Source: Treponema primitia ZAS-1 | GTDB lineage: Bacteria; Spirochaetota; Spirochaetia; Treponematales; Breznakiellaceae | Length of the DNA: 64,000 bases | Direction: 5' to 3' | Assembly: GCF_000297095.1 (NCBI RefSeq) | Contig: NZ_AEEA01000007.1 | Coordinates: forward strand, 38,467-102,466 | Shown: one piece after another, positions 41,218-49,498 of the stretch | How the letters are laid out: the number at the start of each line of letters is the position of its first letter | Numbering within the stretch: the first letter of the stretch is position 1 | The notes under the pieces: model-generated | The model's database searches: none | What the model saw: only the letters and a program-made list of their open reading frames with translations | Told to the model about the DNA's origin: nothing | Position numbers and translations under genes: made by a program

Positions 41218-42741
41218 ATGACTGTTATTATGAAGCATCAATGGATTTTTCCAATCCTTTGCGTTCTGAGTATGGGGTTCTGGGCATGTTCTTCGCCCAC
41301 TTCCTCTTCCGACCCTTCCAACCCGACGGATCCTTTAGGCCCGGGGAATTCTTCCCATTCTACAGATCCTTCCCATCCGGCGGATCCTTCCGACCCTTCC
41401 AACCCCGGCAAACCGGGGATCTACTATTATGGCAATGGTAACACCTGGGGCACCGCTCTGGTATCAGAAAGTTACGATAATAGTGACAGCGATACTGTTG
41501 CTATACGGGATCGCGGTGATCTGTACCGGGTCGGCTATCATTTCGCAGGATGGAATACCAATCCCGATGGAACCGGCGATAATTTTGAGGCAGGTTCAAC
41601 CATAACTAAGGATGGAAAAGCAACAAAGTTGTATGCTGCCTGGGAAAAGGTTTTCCCCCTTATCTCGGCCGGAGACGGGTTTTCTACGCTGATAACCAGG
41701 GATGGAAAACTCTATTCCTCCGGGGGTAACGGTAATGGGGAGCTCGGAAACGGTACCACGGGTATGCGATGGCATTTTGGACCCGTGGGCGGAGACATTT
41801 CCGGCGGCGGCGTAAAAGGTGTCGCATCCGGCGGAGATCATTCCTTTGCAATTTTAAATAATGGAAACATTGCAGGCTGGGGAGCGGGAGAATTAGGAAA
41901 ATTAGGGAATAATACGGCGACAGGGTTTTTTTGCACCCCAATCCGCCCCACGTATACCAGCGCCTTATCTAAGATAACAGCCGTATCCGCCGGCAGAATC
42001 CAAACCGCCATTCTCACTGATAACGGTGAATATTGGGCAACGGGCAGCCGGTGTTTTGGCGCCCTGGGGAATGGCAACGGCGAAGAACAGCTTACGTTTA
42101 AGAAAATCGGGGATAGTATCCGCTCCGTATCTGCGGGTGAGAGCTATGTGATGGCTGTTAAAAATGACGGAACCCTGTACACCGCCGGCTTCGGCGAACA
42201 TGGGCGAACGGGTACTACTGCGGACACAACAGAGAAACTGACCTTGAATACAGAGGCCGGCGGCGATAACGCCATGGTCTTTTCCGGAAAGTTGAATCAT
42301 ACCATGCTCCTGAAAAATGACGGCCGTCTTTTCGCCGTAGGAAACAATGCCCTTGGACAGTTAGGCGTGGGGAATACCCAGGATCAGCAATCCTTTAAAC
42401 CCGTTATTAATTCTACCGGGGAAGTCCTGTCCAACGTAGCTTTTGTGGCCCTGGGGGAAGCTCATTCCATGATTTTAGAAAATGACGGAACCCTCTGGGC
42501 TGCGGGGAATAACAACGACTGGCGGCTCGGTATAAAAGGAGACGCGGTACAAGACAAGGCTGTTAAGGTTATGGACAAGGTAGCCCATGTAGCAGCCGGA
42601 TACAACCACACCCTGGTGGTAACCGAAGATGGCAAGCTTTGGGCCTCAGGCTCAAATGCACATGGCCAATTCGGCGGGGATCCCGTAAAACCGGTACGAT
42701 ACAACGCCTGGATTGAAATAGACATTTCTTCACTGCGCTAA
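41218..42741 (+). CDS. Lipoprotein with InlB-type repeat and RCC1 repeats
   Basis: The 507-residue protein has a lipobox FWAC (Cys24) and a Pro/Ser/Asp-rich linker of DPS(N/H)P units. Next is one InlB B-repeat-like domain (YRVGYHFAGWNTNPDGTGDNFEAGSTI, LYAAWE). Residues about 145-500 contain seven RCC1-type blades (ISAGDGFSTLITRDGKLYSSGGNGNGELGNG, VSAGESYVMAVKNDGTLYTAGFGEHGRTG and similar). RCC1 propellers bind proteins; here the molecule would sit on the cell surface. GAGG lies 6 bases before the ATG. A terminator follows directly. Confidence 0.88.
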   Translation: MTVIMKHQWIFPILCVLSMGFWACSSPTSSSDPSNPTDPLGPGNSSHSTDPSHPADPSDPSNPGKPGIYYYGNGNTWGTALVSESYDNSDSDTVAIRDRGDLYRVGYHFAGWNTNPDGTGDNFEAGSTITKDGKATKLYAAWEKVFPLISAGDGFSTLITRDGKLYSSGGNGNGELGNGTTGMRWHFGPVGGDISGGGVKGVASGGDHSFAILNNGNIAGWGAGELGKLGNNTATGFFCTPIRPTYTSALSKITAVSAGRIQTAILTDNGEYWATGSRCFGALGNGNGEEQLTFKKIGDSIRSVSAGESYVMAVKNDGTLYTAGFGEHGRTGTTADTTEKLTLNTEAGGDNAMVFSGKLNHTMLLKNDGRLFAVGNNALGQLGVGNTQDQQSFKPVINSTGEVLSNVAFVALGEAHSMILENDGTLWAAGNNNDWRLGIKGDAVQDKAVKVMDKVAHVAAGYNHTLVVTEDGKLWASGSNAHGQFGGDPVKPVRYNAWIEIDISSLR

Positions 42742-42750
42742 TATGTATGG

Positions 42751-42782
42751 GCTGTCCGGGAATACTTCCGGGCAGCTTTTTT
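42751..42782 (+). terminator. Rho-independent terminator after the RCC1 lipoprotein gene
   Basis: GCTGTCCGGGA, a short loop and TTCCGGGCAGC form an 11-bp stem with two G-U pairs, followed by TTTTTT (42777-42782). It separates converging genes. Confidence 0.85.
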
Positions 42783-42784
42783 CC

Positions 42785-44254
42785 CTACCGTCTCCAATAC
42801 TCCGGCGTAAACAGTACCAGTACGGTCCACAGTTCAAGCCGCCCGGCGATCATGGCGAAGGAATAGAACCATTTGAGGTAATCCGGGAATGGGCTGAAAT
42901 TGCGGCCCGGTCCTATGGCGCCGAACCCGGTTCCAATATTACCCAGCACCGCCACAGCGGTACTAAACGCAGAAAGGATGTCCATGCCGGAAACGGCGCC
43001 TGCCAGGGTAGTAAGGACGATCACCGCAGCGTAGAGGAAGACGAAACCCGCTACCCCGTAGACCACGTCCTTGCGGCCCACCTTTTTGTTTAGCTGAATA
43101 CCGAATACCCCCTGGGGATAGAGGATGCGCCGCAGTTCGTTGCCGGTTTGTTTCCAGAGTACCACATGGCGGATCACCTTGATGCCCCCGGCGGTGGAGG
43201 CTGAACAGCCGCCGACGAACATGAGACAGAAGAGAATGCCCTGGGTAACGGCAGGCCAGAGGGTATAATCGGTAATAACCGAACCGGTGGTGGACAGGAC
43301 CGATGCGGTCTGAAAGGCGCCGTAACGGAGGGCGGAACCTACCGAACCGTAGAAGGGAACCAGACTTATGGTTACCGCTGCTGCGGCTATAATAAAGATG
43401 AGCAGATAAGCCCGGCCTTCAGTATTGTTGATGACGTCCTTGAACTTTCCCCGGAGAAGACGGTAGTAAAGATTGAAATTAAGCCCCGCCAGGAGCATAA
43501 ATACTATGGATACGATGTCGATAAAAGCCGAGTTATACCAGGAAAGGCCGGCGTTCTTAGTACTGATACCACCGGACGCCATGGTAGTAAAGCCGTGGCA
43601 GATGGCATCAAGCCAATCCATGCCTCCCAGCCGAAAGAGTATCGCCAGTACCGCGGTGAGGGCGCAGTAGCTGACCCAGAGCAGCTTGGCGGTATCGGTG
43701 ATCCTGGGGGTGATCCGCTCCTTATCCGCCCCGGGGGCCTCCGCTTTGACAAGCTGGAAGCTGCCGACCCCCAGCAGGGGCATGAGCGCCACGGTGAGCA
43801 GAACTATCCCCATGCCGCCAATCCAGTGGCTCATACTCCGCCACAGGAGGAGCGACTTGGGCAGGGCCTCAACATTAGTAATGGTGGTAGCCCCGGTGGT
43901 GGCAAAACCACAGGCGCTTTCAAAAAAGGCATCGGTAAAACTGAAACCATGGCCGGAAAGGTAGAAAGGCATGGTCCCCAGGAGACTCATCAAAACCCAG
44001 ATGAGGAAGACCAGGAGGAAACCGTCCCGGGGCCTGAACCGGGGACGATCCCTACGGAACGAAAAAAAGGCCGGCAGGGCCGCTGCAATGACGATTCCCG
44101 CGGGAATGCCTATGGCCAAAACCATGCTCCCCTCACCGCTTACCACGGCCAGCGCCAGGGGGATAAGCATGACCGCCGCCACCATACCAAGGAATATTAT
44201 TAGGATGCGCCACTTGCAACGCAGTTCCCCGCGCAGTAAAACGAAGGACCGCAT
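42785..44254 (-). CDS. trkH: Potassium uptake channel subunit TrkH
   Basis: The 489-residue membrane protein contains the four pore-loop repeats of Trk/Ktr channels, with selectivity-filter-like sequences such as CGFATTGATT, HGFTTMASGGIST, STTGSVIT and GNIGTGFG. It forms the K+-conducting pore. It lies 8 bases downstream of trkA, so the regulator and the pore are cotranscribed. The length is typical of TrkH. Confidence 0.94.
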   Translation of the reverse strand: MRSFVLLRGELRCKWRILIIFLGMVAAVMLIPLALAVVSGEGSMVLAIGIPAGIVIAAALPAFFSFRRDRPRFRPRDGFLLVFLIWVLMSLLGTMPFYLSGHGFSFTDAFFESACGFATTGATTITNVEALPKSLLLWRSMSHWIGGMGIVLLTVALMPLLGVGSFQLVKAEAPGADKERITPRITDTAKLLWVSYCALTAVLAILFRLGGMDWLDAICHGFTTMASGGISTKNAGLSWYNSAFIDIVSIVFMLLAGLNFNLYYRLLRGKFKDVINNTEGRAYLLIFIIAAAAVTISLVPFYGSVGSALRYGAFQTASVLSTTGSVITDYTLWPAVTQGILFCLMFVGGCSASTAGGIKVIRHVVLWKQTGNELRRILYPQGVFGIQLNKKVGRKDVVYGVAGFVFLYAAVIVLTTLAGAVSGMDILSAFSTAVAVLGNIGTGFGAIGPGRNFSPFPDYLKWFYSFAMIAGRLELWTVLVLFTPEYWRR

Positions 44255-44262
44255 GACTCAGC

Positions 44263-45708
44263 TCACCTCCCCTGGAAGGAACCGAAAAACTGTTCCAGTT
44301 CCGTTTCACTGCCATCTTTGGCGATCAGGATGATCCGGTCGCCGCTCTTGAAGATATAGTCGCCCCGGGGAATAAAAGAGCTGCGGTCCCCAGGTCCGGC
44401 CCCGCGGTTCACCAGCATTACCAGGGCGCCGCCTGAAAGGTTTAGCTCGGCGATCCCCTTCTCCGCAGCAGGAGTGTCGGGACCCAATTCAATCTCGAAA
44501 ACGTTGATGTCCCCGTTGCCAAGGCGGTGGACGGCGGTAACCCCCTCGCCCATGAGGTGGGACAGAATGGAATCAACCACCACCGACTTCATGGGGATCA
44601 CCACATCCACCCCAAGCTGCCGGGCAATAGCCGCGTACCCGGAACCGGTTACCATGGCTATTGCCCGGTGGACTCCCCGGGACTTCAGGTAAAGGGCGGC
44701 AATCATGTTCAGTTCCTGATCCTCCGTGGCGGTTATGATCAGGTCCAGGTCGTCGATCCGTTCTTCGGCAACAAAACTTTCGTCGGAAATATCTTCATTG
44801 AGGACCAGCGCCTCGGGGTAGCGGGCGGCAAGATCCTTACAGAGATTGTAATCCTTTTCAATGATAGTCACCTGCCGGCCGGACCGGGGAATCATGGTCT
44901 TCAAAAAAGAAATCAGAGAACCCTTATGCTGCTGCTTTTCCCCCAGAAGACCCTCCGCAACGAGGGCCCCTACCCGGCTGCCACCGACTATACCTATTTT
45001 TCGCAGCGCCCGTTCCGAACGTCCCGCCAGTTTAAAGATATGGTCCAGGTCCTGTTCCTTAGCGAGGATGTGGACCCGGTCTCCCACGCTGAGGATCGTG
45101 GAACCCCGGGGCAGGAGGGTTTCATCCCGGCGTTCCACCAGGGTCACCAGGCTGTCCTCCTTTACCAGGCTACGGAAGTCCTTCATGGCCAGGCCGTCGA
45201 ACCCGCTTCCGCCGGTGATCTCCACGGAACCCAGTTCGTAGGGGGTATCCGCAAACACCAGGATATCCCCCATGGCGCCGTGTTCAACCGCGTTCAGTAC
45301 AGACCGGGCCGCCTCTACATCGGGATGCACGAAATAATCTATCCCCAGGATAGCGCGGTCTTCCAGGTACCGGTTTTCCCCGGCGTTGAGCTTGATATAA
45401 TCGTCGTTCCGTACCCGGGCGATCTTGAGCAGCTTGGGATACCGGGACGCGGCAAGCCCGCAGGTGATCATGTTCACCTCGTCGGAGTCGGTAACGCAGA
45501 CCAGGGCGTCCGCCTTGGCAAGCCCCGCTTCTTCCAGGGCAGAAAGGCTGTTTCCCCCGTCGTGGATGACCAGACAGTCCAGCCTGTTGGATGCATGACG
45601 GGCCCGCTCTTCGTTAGCCTCAATCAGGGAGACATCGTGCTTTTCCAGGACGAGATGCCGGGCCAGCTGGGTTCCCACCATTCCCGCCCCGACGATAACT
45701 ATACGCAT
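44263..45708 (-). CDS. trkA: Potassium uptake regulatory protein TrkA
   Basis: From the ATG at 45708 the protein has 481 residues, beginning MRIVIVGAGMVGTQLARHL, the canonical TrkA start. It has two NAD-binding TrkA-N domains (GAGMVG near residue 7 and IGIVGGSRVGALVAEGL near 240) each followed by a TrkA-C domain. It gates TrkH in response to nucleotides. A longer frame from GTG 45744 exists, but family alignment and a -10 box just 6 bases upstream favour the shorter start and a leaderless message. Confidence 0.93.
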   Translation of the reverse strand: MRIVIVGAGMVGTQLARHLVLEKHDVSLIEANEERARHASNRLDCLVIHDGGNSLSALEEAGLAKADALVCVTDSDEVNMITCGLAASRYPKLLKIARVRNDDYIKLNAGENRYLEDRAILGIDYFVHPDVEAARSVLNAVEHGAMGDILVFADTPYELGSVEITGGSGFDGLAMKDFRSLVKEDSLVTLVERRDETLLPRGSTILSVGDRVHILAKEQDLDHIFKLAGRSERALRKIGIVGGSRVGALVAEGLLGEKQQHKGSLISFLKTMIPRSGRQVTIIEKDYNLCKDLAARYPEALVLNEDISDESFVAEERIDDLDLIITATEDQELNMIAALYLKSRGVHRAIAMVTGSGYAAIARQLGVDVVIPMKSVVVDSILSHLMGEGVTAVHRLGNGDINVFEIELGPDTPAAEKGIAELNLSGGALVMLVNRGAGPGDRSSFIPRGDYIFKSGDRIILIAKDGSETELEQFFGSFQGR

Positions 45709-45714
45709 GGTAGT

Positions 45715-45743
45715 AGTATATGAAAAAAAGCGGGGGATTTCCA
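45715..45743 (-). promoter_or_regulatory. Candidate promoter of trkA-trkH
   Basis: On the minus strand TGGAAA (45743-45738), 17 bases, TATACT (45720-45715). Only ACTACC lies between the -10 box and the ATG, and no Shine-Dalgarno sequence is visible. Confidence 0.5.
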
Positions 45744-45808
45744 CGGACTCCTAATGCATTTTATACAGCGGCGTCATATACGGGGTGCAGGGGTAGTCGG
45801 ATCGCAGT

Positions 45809-45837
45809 TTGCGGGAATACACCCCGTATGGTATACT
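45809..45837 (+). promoter_or_regulatory. Promoter of the second retropepsin-like gene
   Basis: TTGCGG (45809-45814), 17 bases, TATACT (45832-45837). The sequence aligns with the promoter of the paralogue at 29.7 kb. It is framed by an inverted repeat, ATACGGGGTG (45778-45787) and CACCCCGTAT (45820-45829), whose right arm lies in the spacer. Confidence 0.72.
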
Positions 45838-45862
45838 AAATCTTAATGGAGATCGAGGTAAA

Positions 45863-46279
45863 ATGGTGGGAACGGTGTATGAAGAAATCACGTTAAAGAA
45901 TGCACGGGATGTCGGCAATGCTAAGCACGGGCTTATTGAGGAACCGGAAGTCCGGGAAATGACGGTACAGTGTGTGGTTGATACCGGTGCGGAGACCCTG
46001 GTTATCAGCGAAGCGGTACAGCAAGAACTGGGGCTGCGGACAGAGCATCTGCACGAGTCTACCCTGGCAAATGGGGAAACGGTGGTCTGTAAGATAGCCG
46101 AGACCGTCCGGGTGTACTGGAAGGATCGCTTCATGGCCTGTGACCCCTGGGTACTTCCCGGCGCGAAGGAAGTGCTCCTTGGCTCAATCCCTCTGGAAAA
46201 CATGGACCTCATGGTGGACTCAAAAAGCCGGAAACTGGTCGGCGTCCACGGCGACCAACCTTTGGGGCGTATCTGGTAA
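45863..46279 (+). CDS. Retropepsin-like aspartyl protease-fold protein, second copy
   Basis: From the ATG at 45863 (CGAGG upstream, identical to the paralogue) the protein has 138 residues. The catalytic motif is DTGA in VVDTGAETLVISEAVQQ; LLGSIPLENMDLMVDSKSRKLVGVHGDQ closes the fold. It is the same length as the copy at 29311-29727 and differs mainly in the middle. It is followed by a YoeB-type toxin-antitoxin module on the same strand. The function in the cell is unknown. Confidence 0.8.
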   Translation: MVGTVYEEITLKNARDVGNAKHGLIEEPEVREMTVQCVVDTGAETLVISEAVQQELGLRTEHLHESTLANGETVVCKIAETVRVYWKDRFMACDPWVLPGAKEVLLGSIPLENMDLMVDSKSRKLVGVHGDQPLGRIW

Positions 46280-46341
46280 AGTGTAGAGACAGCCAAAGGT
46301 TTGACGCGGTATTAAACCAGACTCTCGAATAGGAACCCTCC

Positions 46342-46370
46342 TTGCCATAGATCGCCGGACAGCGTATATT
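46342..46370 (+). promoter_or_regulatory. Promoter of the YoeB-type module
   Basis: TTGCCA (46342-46347), 17 bases, TATATT (46365-46370). GAGAAGGA lies 6 bases before the ATG at 46390. Confidence 0.72.
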
Positions 46371-46389
46371 TGAACGAGAAGGAATAAGT

Positions 46390-46629
46390 ATGTATGCAAG
46401 CTACCACCTTAAAGCAGATGAACTCAATGTCGATGTTATCCAAAGCCTGAAAAACACGTTTCACCAGCGTGAAATCGTTATTTTGCCCAAAGACGAATAT
46501 GATGCATGGGAAAAGGCACGGCACAATGCGGCGTTTACAGAGGAATTACGGAACCGCATTAAAGATCTTGACGAGGGCAAAGGCATTGGTAAAACTATGG
46601 CGGAACTTGAGGCTATGGTGAATGAATGA
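46390..46629 (+). CDS. Antitoxin of a YoeB-type toxin-antitoxin module
   Basis: The 79-residue protein begins MYASYHLKADELNVDVIQSLKNTF and has an acidic helical C-terminus (TEELRNRIKDLDEGKGIGKTMAELEAMVNE) suited to wrap the toxin. The N-terminal half could form a small DNA-binding fold. Its gene overlaps the toxin gene by 8 bases (ATGAATGA). The identification rests mainly on the toxin next to it. Confidence 0.82.
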   Translation: MYASYHLKADELNVDVIQSLKNTFHQREIVILPKDEYDAWEKARHNAAFTEELRNRIKDLDEGKGIGKTMAELEAMVNE

Positions 46630-46882
46630 GGTAACCTTTCATGTGGATGCCTTTGAGGAATACCTGGAATGGCAGAGGGAAGATCGAAAAACACTTAAAA
46701 AAATAAATGCGCTTATAAAGGACATTCAACGCAACGGATTATTGCAAGGTATCGGCAAGCCAGAATTTTTAAAACATCTTAAAGCATATAGTCGTCGTAT
46801 TGATGACGTAAACCGGCTTATATATACAGCCGATGAAAACCAAAACCTGCATATTATTGCCTGTAAAGGCCATTATACATAA
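46622..46882 (+). CDS. YoeB/Txe-family mRNA interferase toxin
   Basis: The 86-residue protein shows the YoeB pattern throughout: EYLEWQREDRKTLKKINALIKDIQRNGLLQGIGKPEFLK, SRRIDDVNRLIY and a final IIACKGHYT. The late Glu/Arg/His/Tyr residues form the ribonuclease site in the family. It would cleave mRNA in the ribosome. The product is about the same length as E. coli YoeB (84 residues). Confidence 0.92.
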   Translation: MNEVTFHVDAFEEYLEWQREDRKTLKKINALIKDIQRNGLLQGIGKPEFLKHLKAYSRRIDDVNRLIYTADENQNLHIIACKGHYT

Positions 46883-46922
46883 TTGGGCAGAAAGACACCT
46901 GGTGCCGTACGGCTGCGGCGGC

Positions 46923-48314
46923 TTACTCCCGGAGCTCCGCGCCGAGCATTTCCAGAAAGCCCGGGTACGTAACGGCGGCGCTTTCGGCAGCCGCAATTTC
47001 CACCGGCCCCGCGGCGCCCAGGGCCCCCGCTGCCAGGGCCATCACGATCCGGTGATCCCCCCGGCCATCAACCCGGCCTCCCGTAAGGCCCTTCGCTCCG
47101 TTGCCGTGGATGATCATGCCGTCGGGTCGCTCCGTGGTCCGCACCCCCAACCTGCCCAGCTCTTCCGCCATCACGGCGATACGATCCGTTTCCTTGATCC
47201 GCGCGTGGGCCACGTTTACCAGGGCGGTATCACCTTCGGCGTAGGCGGCTGTCACGGCCATCATGGGGAGCAGGTCCGGGGTGGCGTTCAGGTCGAACTC
47301 GCCGCTCCGGAGAGGGCCGGTACGGGAAACCCGCAGCGCCCACTCGGCGGCTTGTCCGGCAGCCGCTTCCGGCCTGGTATCCGGTACTTGCCGGGACCAC
47401 TCCACGGCGCAGCCCATTTTACCAAGCATATCGAAAAAGGCCTTATCGCCCTGGGTATCTTCCCGGTCCAGCCCCAGGAGCGTGACCGGCCCCCCGGTGA
47501 TGGCGGCGATACCTCCGGGGAAAGCGGCGGAGGAAAAGTCCCCCGGCACCGGGCCGTTCATGTGCCGGTAACAGGCGCCGCCGGGTATACTGAACCGGGA
47601 AAAATCCTTGGCGGCCTGGAAGGGTATGCCCTGGGCCTGTAAGTACGAAAGGGTCATCTCTATATACGGCTTTTCGTTAAGCAGGGGTACGTCGATTTCG
47701 GTGACGGTTCCGGCCGGGGCCAGGGGGGCCGCCAGGAGCAGCGCCGAAAGGTACTGGCTGGTGGGGCAGGCTATGCTCACCCGGCCGCCCTTCCAGGGGC
47801 CCCGGACGGTGATGGGGACGCAGCCCCGGACGGATTCCACGGCGATACCCAGGCCGGAAAGGGCGTCCAGCAGGGGGCCGGCGCTCCGGCGGGCTATCTG
47901 CTCGTCCCCGGTAAAGCTTACCGGAACATCCCCCAGGGCGGCGGCGGCCAGAACCAGGAACAGGGTGGTGCCGGAATTGCCCACGTCCAAGGGCCTTGTA
48001 CCGCTGCCCTTCATACCGCCGCCGGTTTCCGTCCCAAAACCCAGGCCCCGGACGGTCCAGCCAACCAGCTTCTTGCCATCCCCATCGGCGGGGTTAGGAC
48101 AGCCGGGATAGTCGGCGCGACGCTCCTCAATCTCCGCTCCCAGGGCGTGGCAGACGCTCAGGCAGGAACGGGCATCCAGGGAATCCAGGGGATAATCGAT
48201 GGCCGAAACCCCTTCCCCAAGGGCAGCCAGGATCAGCCGCCGGATGGTGTGGGACTTTGAAGCGGGGATACGCAGGGTCTTGTCAAAATGCCCAGGTTTG
48301 ATAATTGCTTGCAT
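46923..48314 (-). CDS. aroA: 3-phosphoshikimate 1-carboxyvinyltransferase (EPSP synthase)
   Basis: The 463-residue protein has LRIPASKSHTIRRLILAALGEG near the N-terminus, the family motif LDVGNSGTTLFL (phosphoenolpyruvate site), CPTSQYLSALLLAAPLA and a late RIKETDRIAVMAEELGRLG and GRGDHRIVMALA. It is longer than the usual 427 because of a charged insert near residues 65-100 and one near 325. It makes EPSP in the shikimate route, which supplies the aroF-tyrA operon. It overlaps lrgB by one base and so may depend on the lrgAB promoter. Confidence 0.93.
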   Translation of the reverse strand: MQAIIKPGHFDKTLRIPASKSHTIRRLILAALGEGVSAIDYPLDSLDARSCLSVCHALGAEIEERRADYPGCPNPADGDGKKLVGWTVRGLGFGTETGGGMKGSGTRPLDVGNSGTTLFLVLAAAALGDVPVSFTGDEQIARRSAGPLLDALSGLGIAVESVRGCVPITVRGPWKGGRVSIACPTSQYLSALLLAAPLAPAGTVTEIDVPLLNEKPYIEMTLSYLQAQGIPFQAAKDFSRFSIPGGACYRHMNGPVPGDFSSAAFPGGIAAITGGPVTLLGLDREDTQGDKAFFDMLGKMGCAVEWSRQVPDTRPEAAAGQAAEWALRVSRTGPLRSGEFDLNATPDLLPMMAVTAAYAEGDTALVNVAHARIKETDRIAVMAEELGRLGVRTTERPDGMIIHGNGAKGLTGGRVDGRGDHRIVMALAAGALGAAGPVEIAAAESAAVTYPGFLEMLGAELRE

Positions 48315-48991
48315 TATAAGAAAATAAAGATAAGGCTCGTAATAATCCCCATAATTCCTATGGCGATCCCCCCCATGGCTCCCTGGATTTCCCCCTGCTC
48401 CAGGGCCGCTGCGGTTCCTATGGCATGGCCGGAAGCTCCCAGGGCAACCCCCGCGGCTACCGGATCCTTGAGCTTGAACAGCCTGATCAGGAAGGGGCTA
48501 ATGGAGGCACTGAAGACACCGGTAACTATCACCGCGGAAACCGTAAGCCCCCCAAGGCCGCCGTTTTTTACCGATAGTTCCAGGGCAATGGCGGTGGTAA
48601 CCGACTTGGGCAGCATGGACAGGGTTACCGCCGTATCAAGAGAAAAAAGCCGGCAGAGCAGGGCGATGCTCCCTATGGAAGCGAAGGAACCCGCCAGACA
48701 GCCCAGGAGGATCGGGATGATATTAGCCCTCAGCAGGCTGCGCTGCCGGTAAATCCGGAGGGCCAGGATGGTGGTAGCCGGGACTATAAACATGGTGATC
48801 ATACTGCCCCCCGCCATATATTGTTCCAGGCTCAGGGGGGTGACGCAGACTATGAGGATCACCAGGGCATTGGCTATCAGCATGGGGTTTGTCAGGGGGG
48901 AATGGACGAGCTTCCCTACCCGGAACCCGATAAAATAACAAATAATGGTGAGAATAATACCAAAAACCGGCAGGGCGATAAGATTTCCCAC
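48314..48991 (-). CDS. lrgB: LrgB-family membrane protein
   Basis: The 225-residue protein has about seven helices and the LrgB/CidB signature (LPKSVTTAIALELSVKNGGLGGLTVSAVIVTGVFSASISPFLIRLF, GVALGASGHAIGTAAALEQGEIQGAMGGIAIG). It works with LrgA; the pair is linked to murein hydrolase control and, in plants and some bacteria, to glycolate or pyruvate movement. It lies 3 bases after lrgA and overlaps aroA by one base. Confidence 0.92.
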   Translation of the reverse strand: MGNLIALPVFGIILTIICYFIGFRVGKLVHSPLTNPMLIANALVILIVCVTPLSLEQYMAGGSMITMFIVPATTILALRIYRQRSLLRANIIPILLGCLAGSFASIGSIALLCRLFSLDTAVTLSMLPKSVTTAIALELSVKNGGLGGLTVSAVIVTGVFSASISPFLIRLFKLKDPVAAGVALGASGHAIGTAAALEQGEIQGAMGGIAIGIMGIITSLIFIFL

Positions 48992-48994
48992 AGC

Positions 48995-49351
48995 CTACCC
49001 CTGTTTTGAGAGGATCATACGGGAAAGCCGTACGGTACCGTAGGTAACAAAGAAGGTAACCATGGTACTGATAACCGCTATGAGAAACAACTGTACCACC
49101 ACCGGCTGTATATACCCGTAGTTTTCCAGGACCGTCACCGCAGCGGGGAGGAAGAAAAAAGCCATATTGGCGCTTAAAAAATCGCCGGTTTCCCCCAAAT
49201 GTTCCGGTTTTACCAGCCGTAATCCCAGGGCGGCCAGCATCAAAACCATGCCTAAAACACTGGCGGGCATCCCCAGGGGAAGGTAGTGGGAAATAATTTC
49301 GCCAAGAAACCCAAAGGCAAGAATCAGCCCCAATTGTCTTAAAATACGCAT
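48995..49351 (-). CDS. lrgA: LrgA/CidA-family membrane protein
   Basis: The 118-residue protein has four helices and the family pattern MRILRQLGLILAFGFLGEIISHYLPLGMPASVLGMVLMLAALGLRLVKPEHLGETGDFLSANMAFFFLPAAVTV. It resembles a holin and pairs with LrgB. It is the first gene of lrgA-lrgB-aroA. A TATACA box lies 7 bases before the ATG without a convincing -35. Confidence 0.92.
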   Translation of the reverse strand: MRILRQLGLILAFGFLGEIISHYLPLGMPASVLGMVLMLAALGLRLVKPEHLGETGDFLSANMAFFFLPAAVTVLENYGYIQPVVVQLFLIAVISTMVTFFVTYGTVRLSRMILSKQG

Positions 49352-49498
49352 ACCTAACTGTATAGTAAAACCCCCTGAATATTACTAGCCCCGCTTGATT
49401 TTATACTCGTCCTTGGTCGATACTATTAAGAGAAAGTAAACGAATATTAGGTATTTTGATTTTTACACCATATGATCTACTTTTAAAGGATAAATAGC

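Noticed and set aside
45744..45744. GTG start for trkA twelve codons upstream
   Set aside because: It would place AGGAG only 3 bases from the start and adds residues absent from the TrkA family; ATG 45708 fits better.
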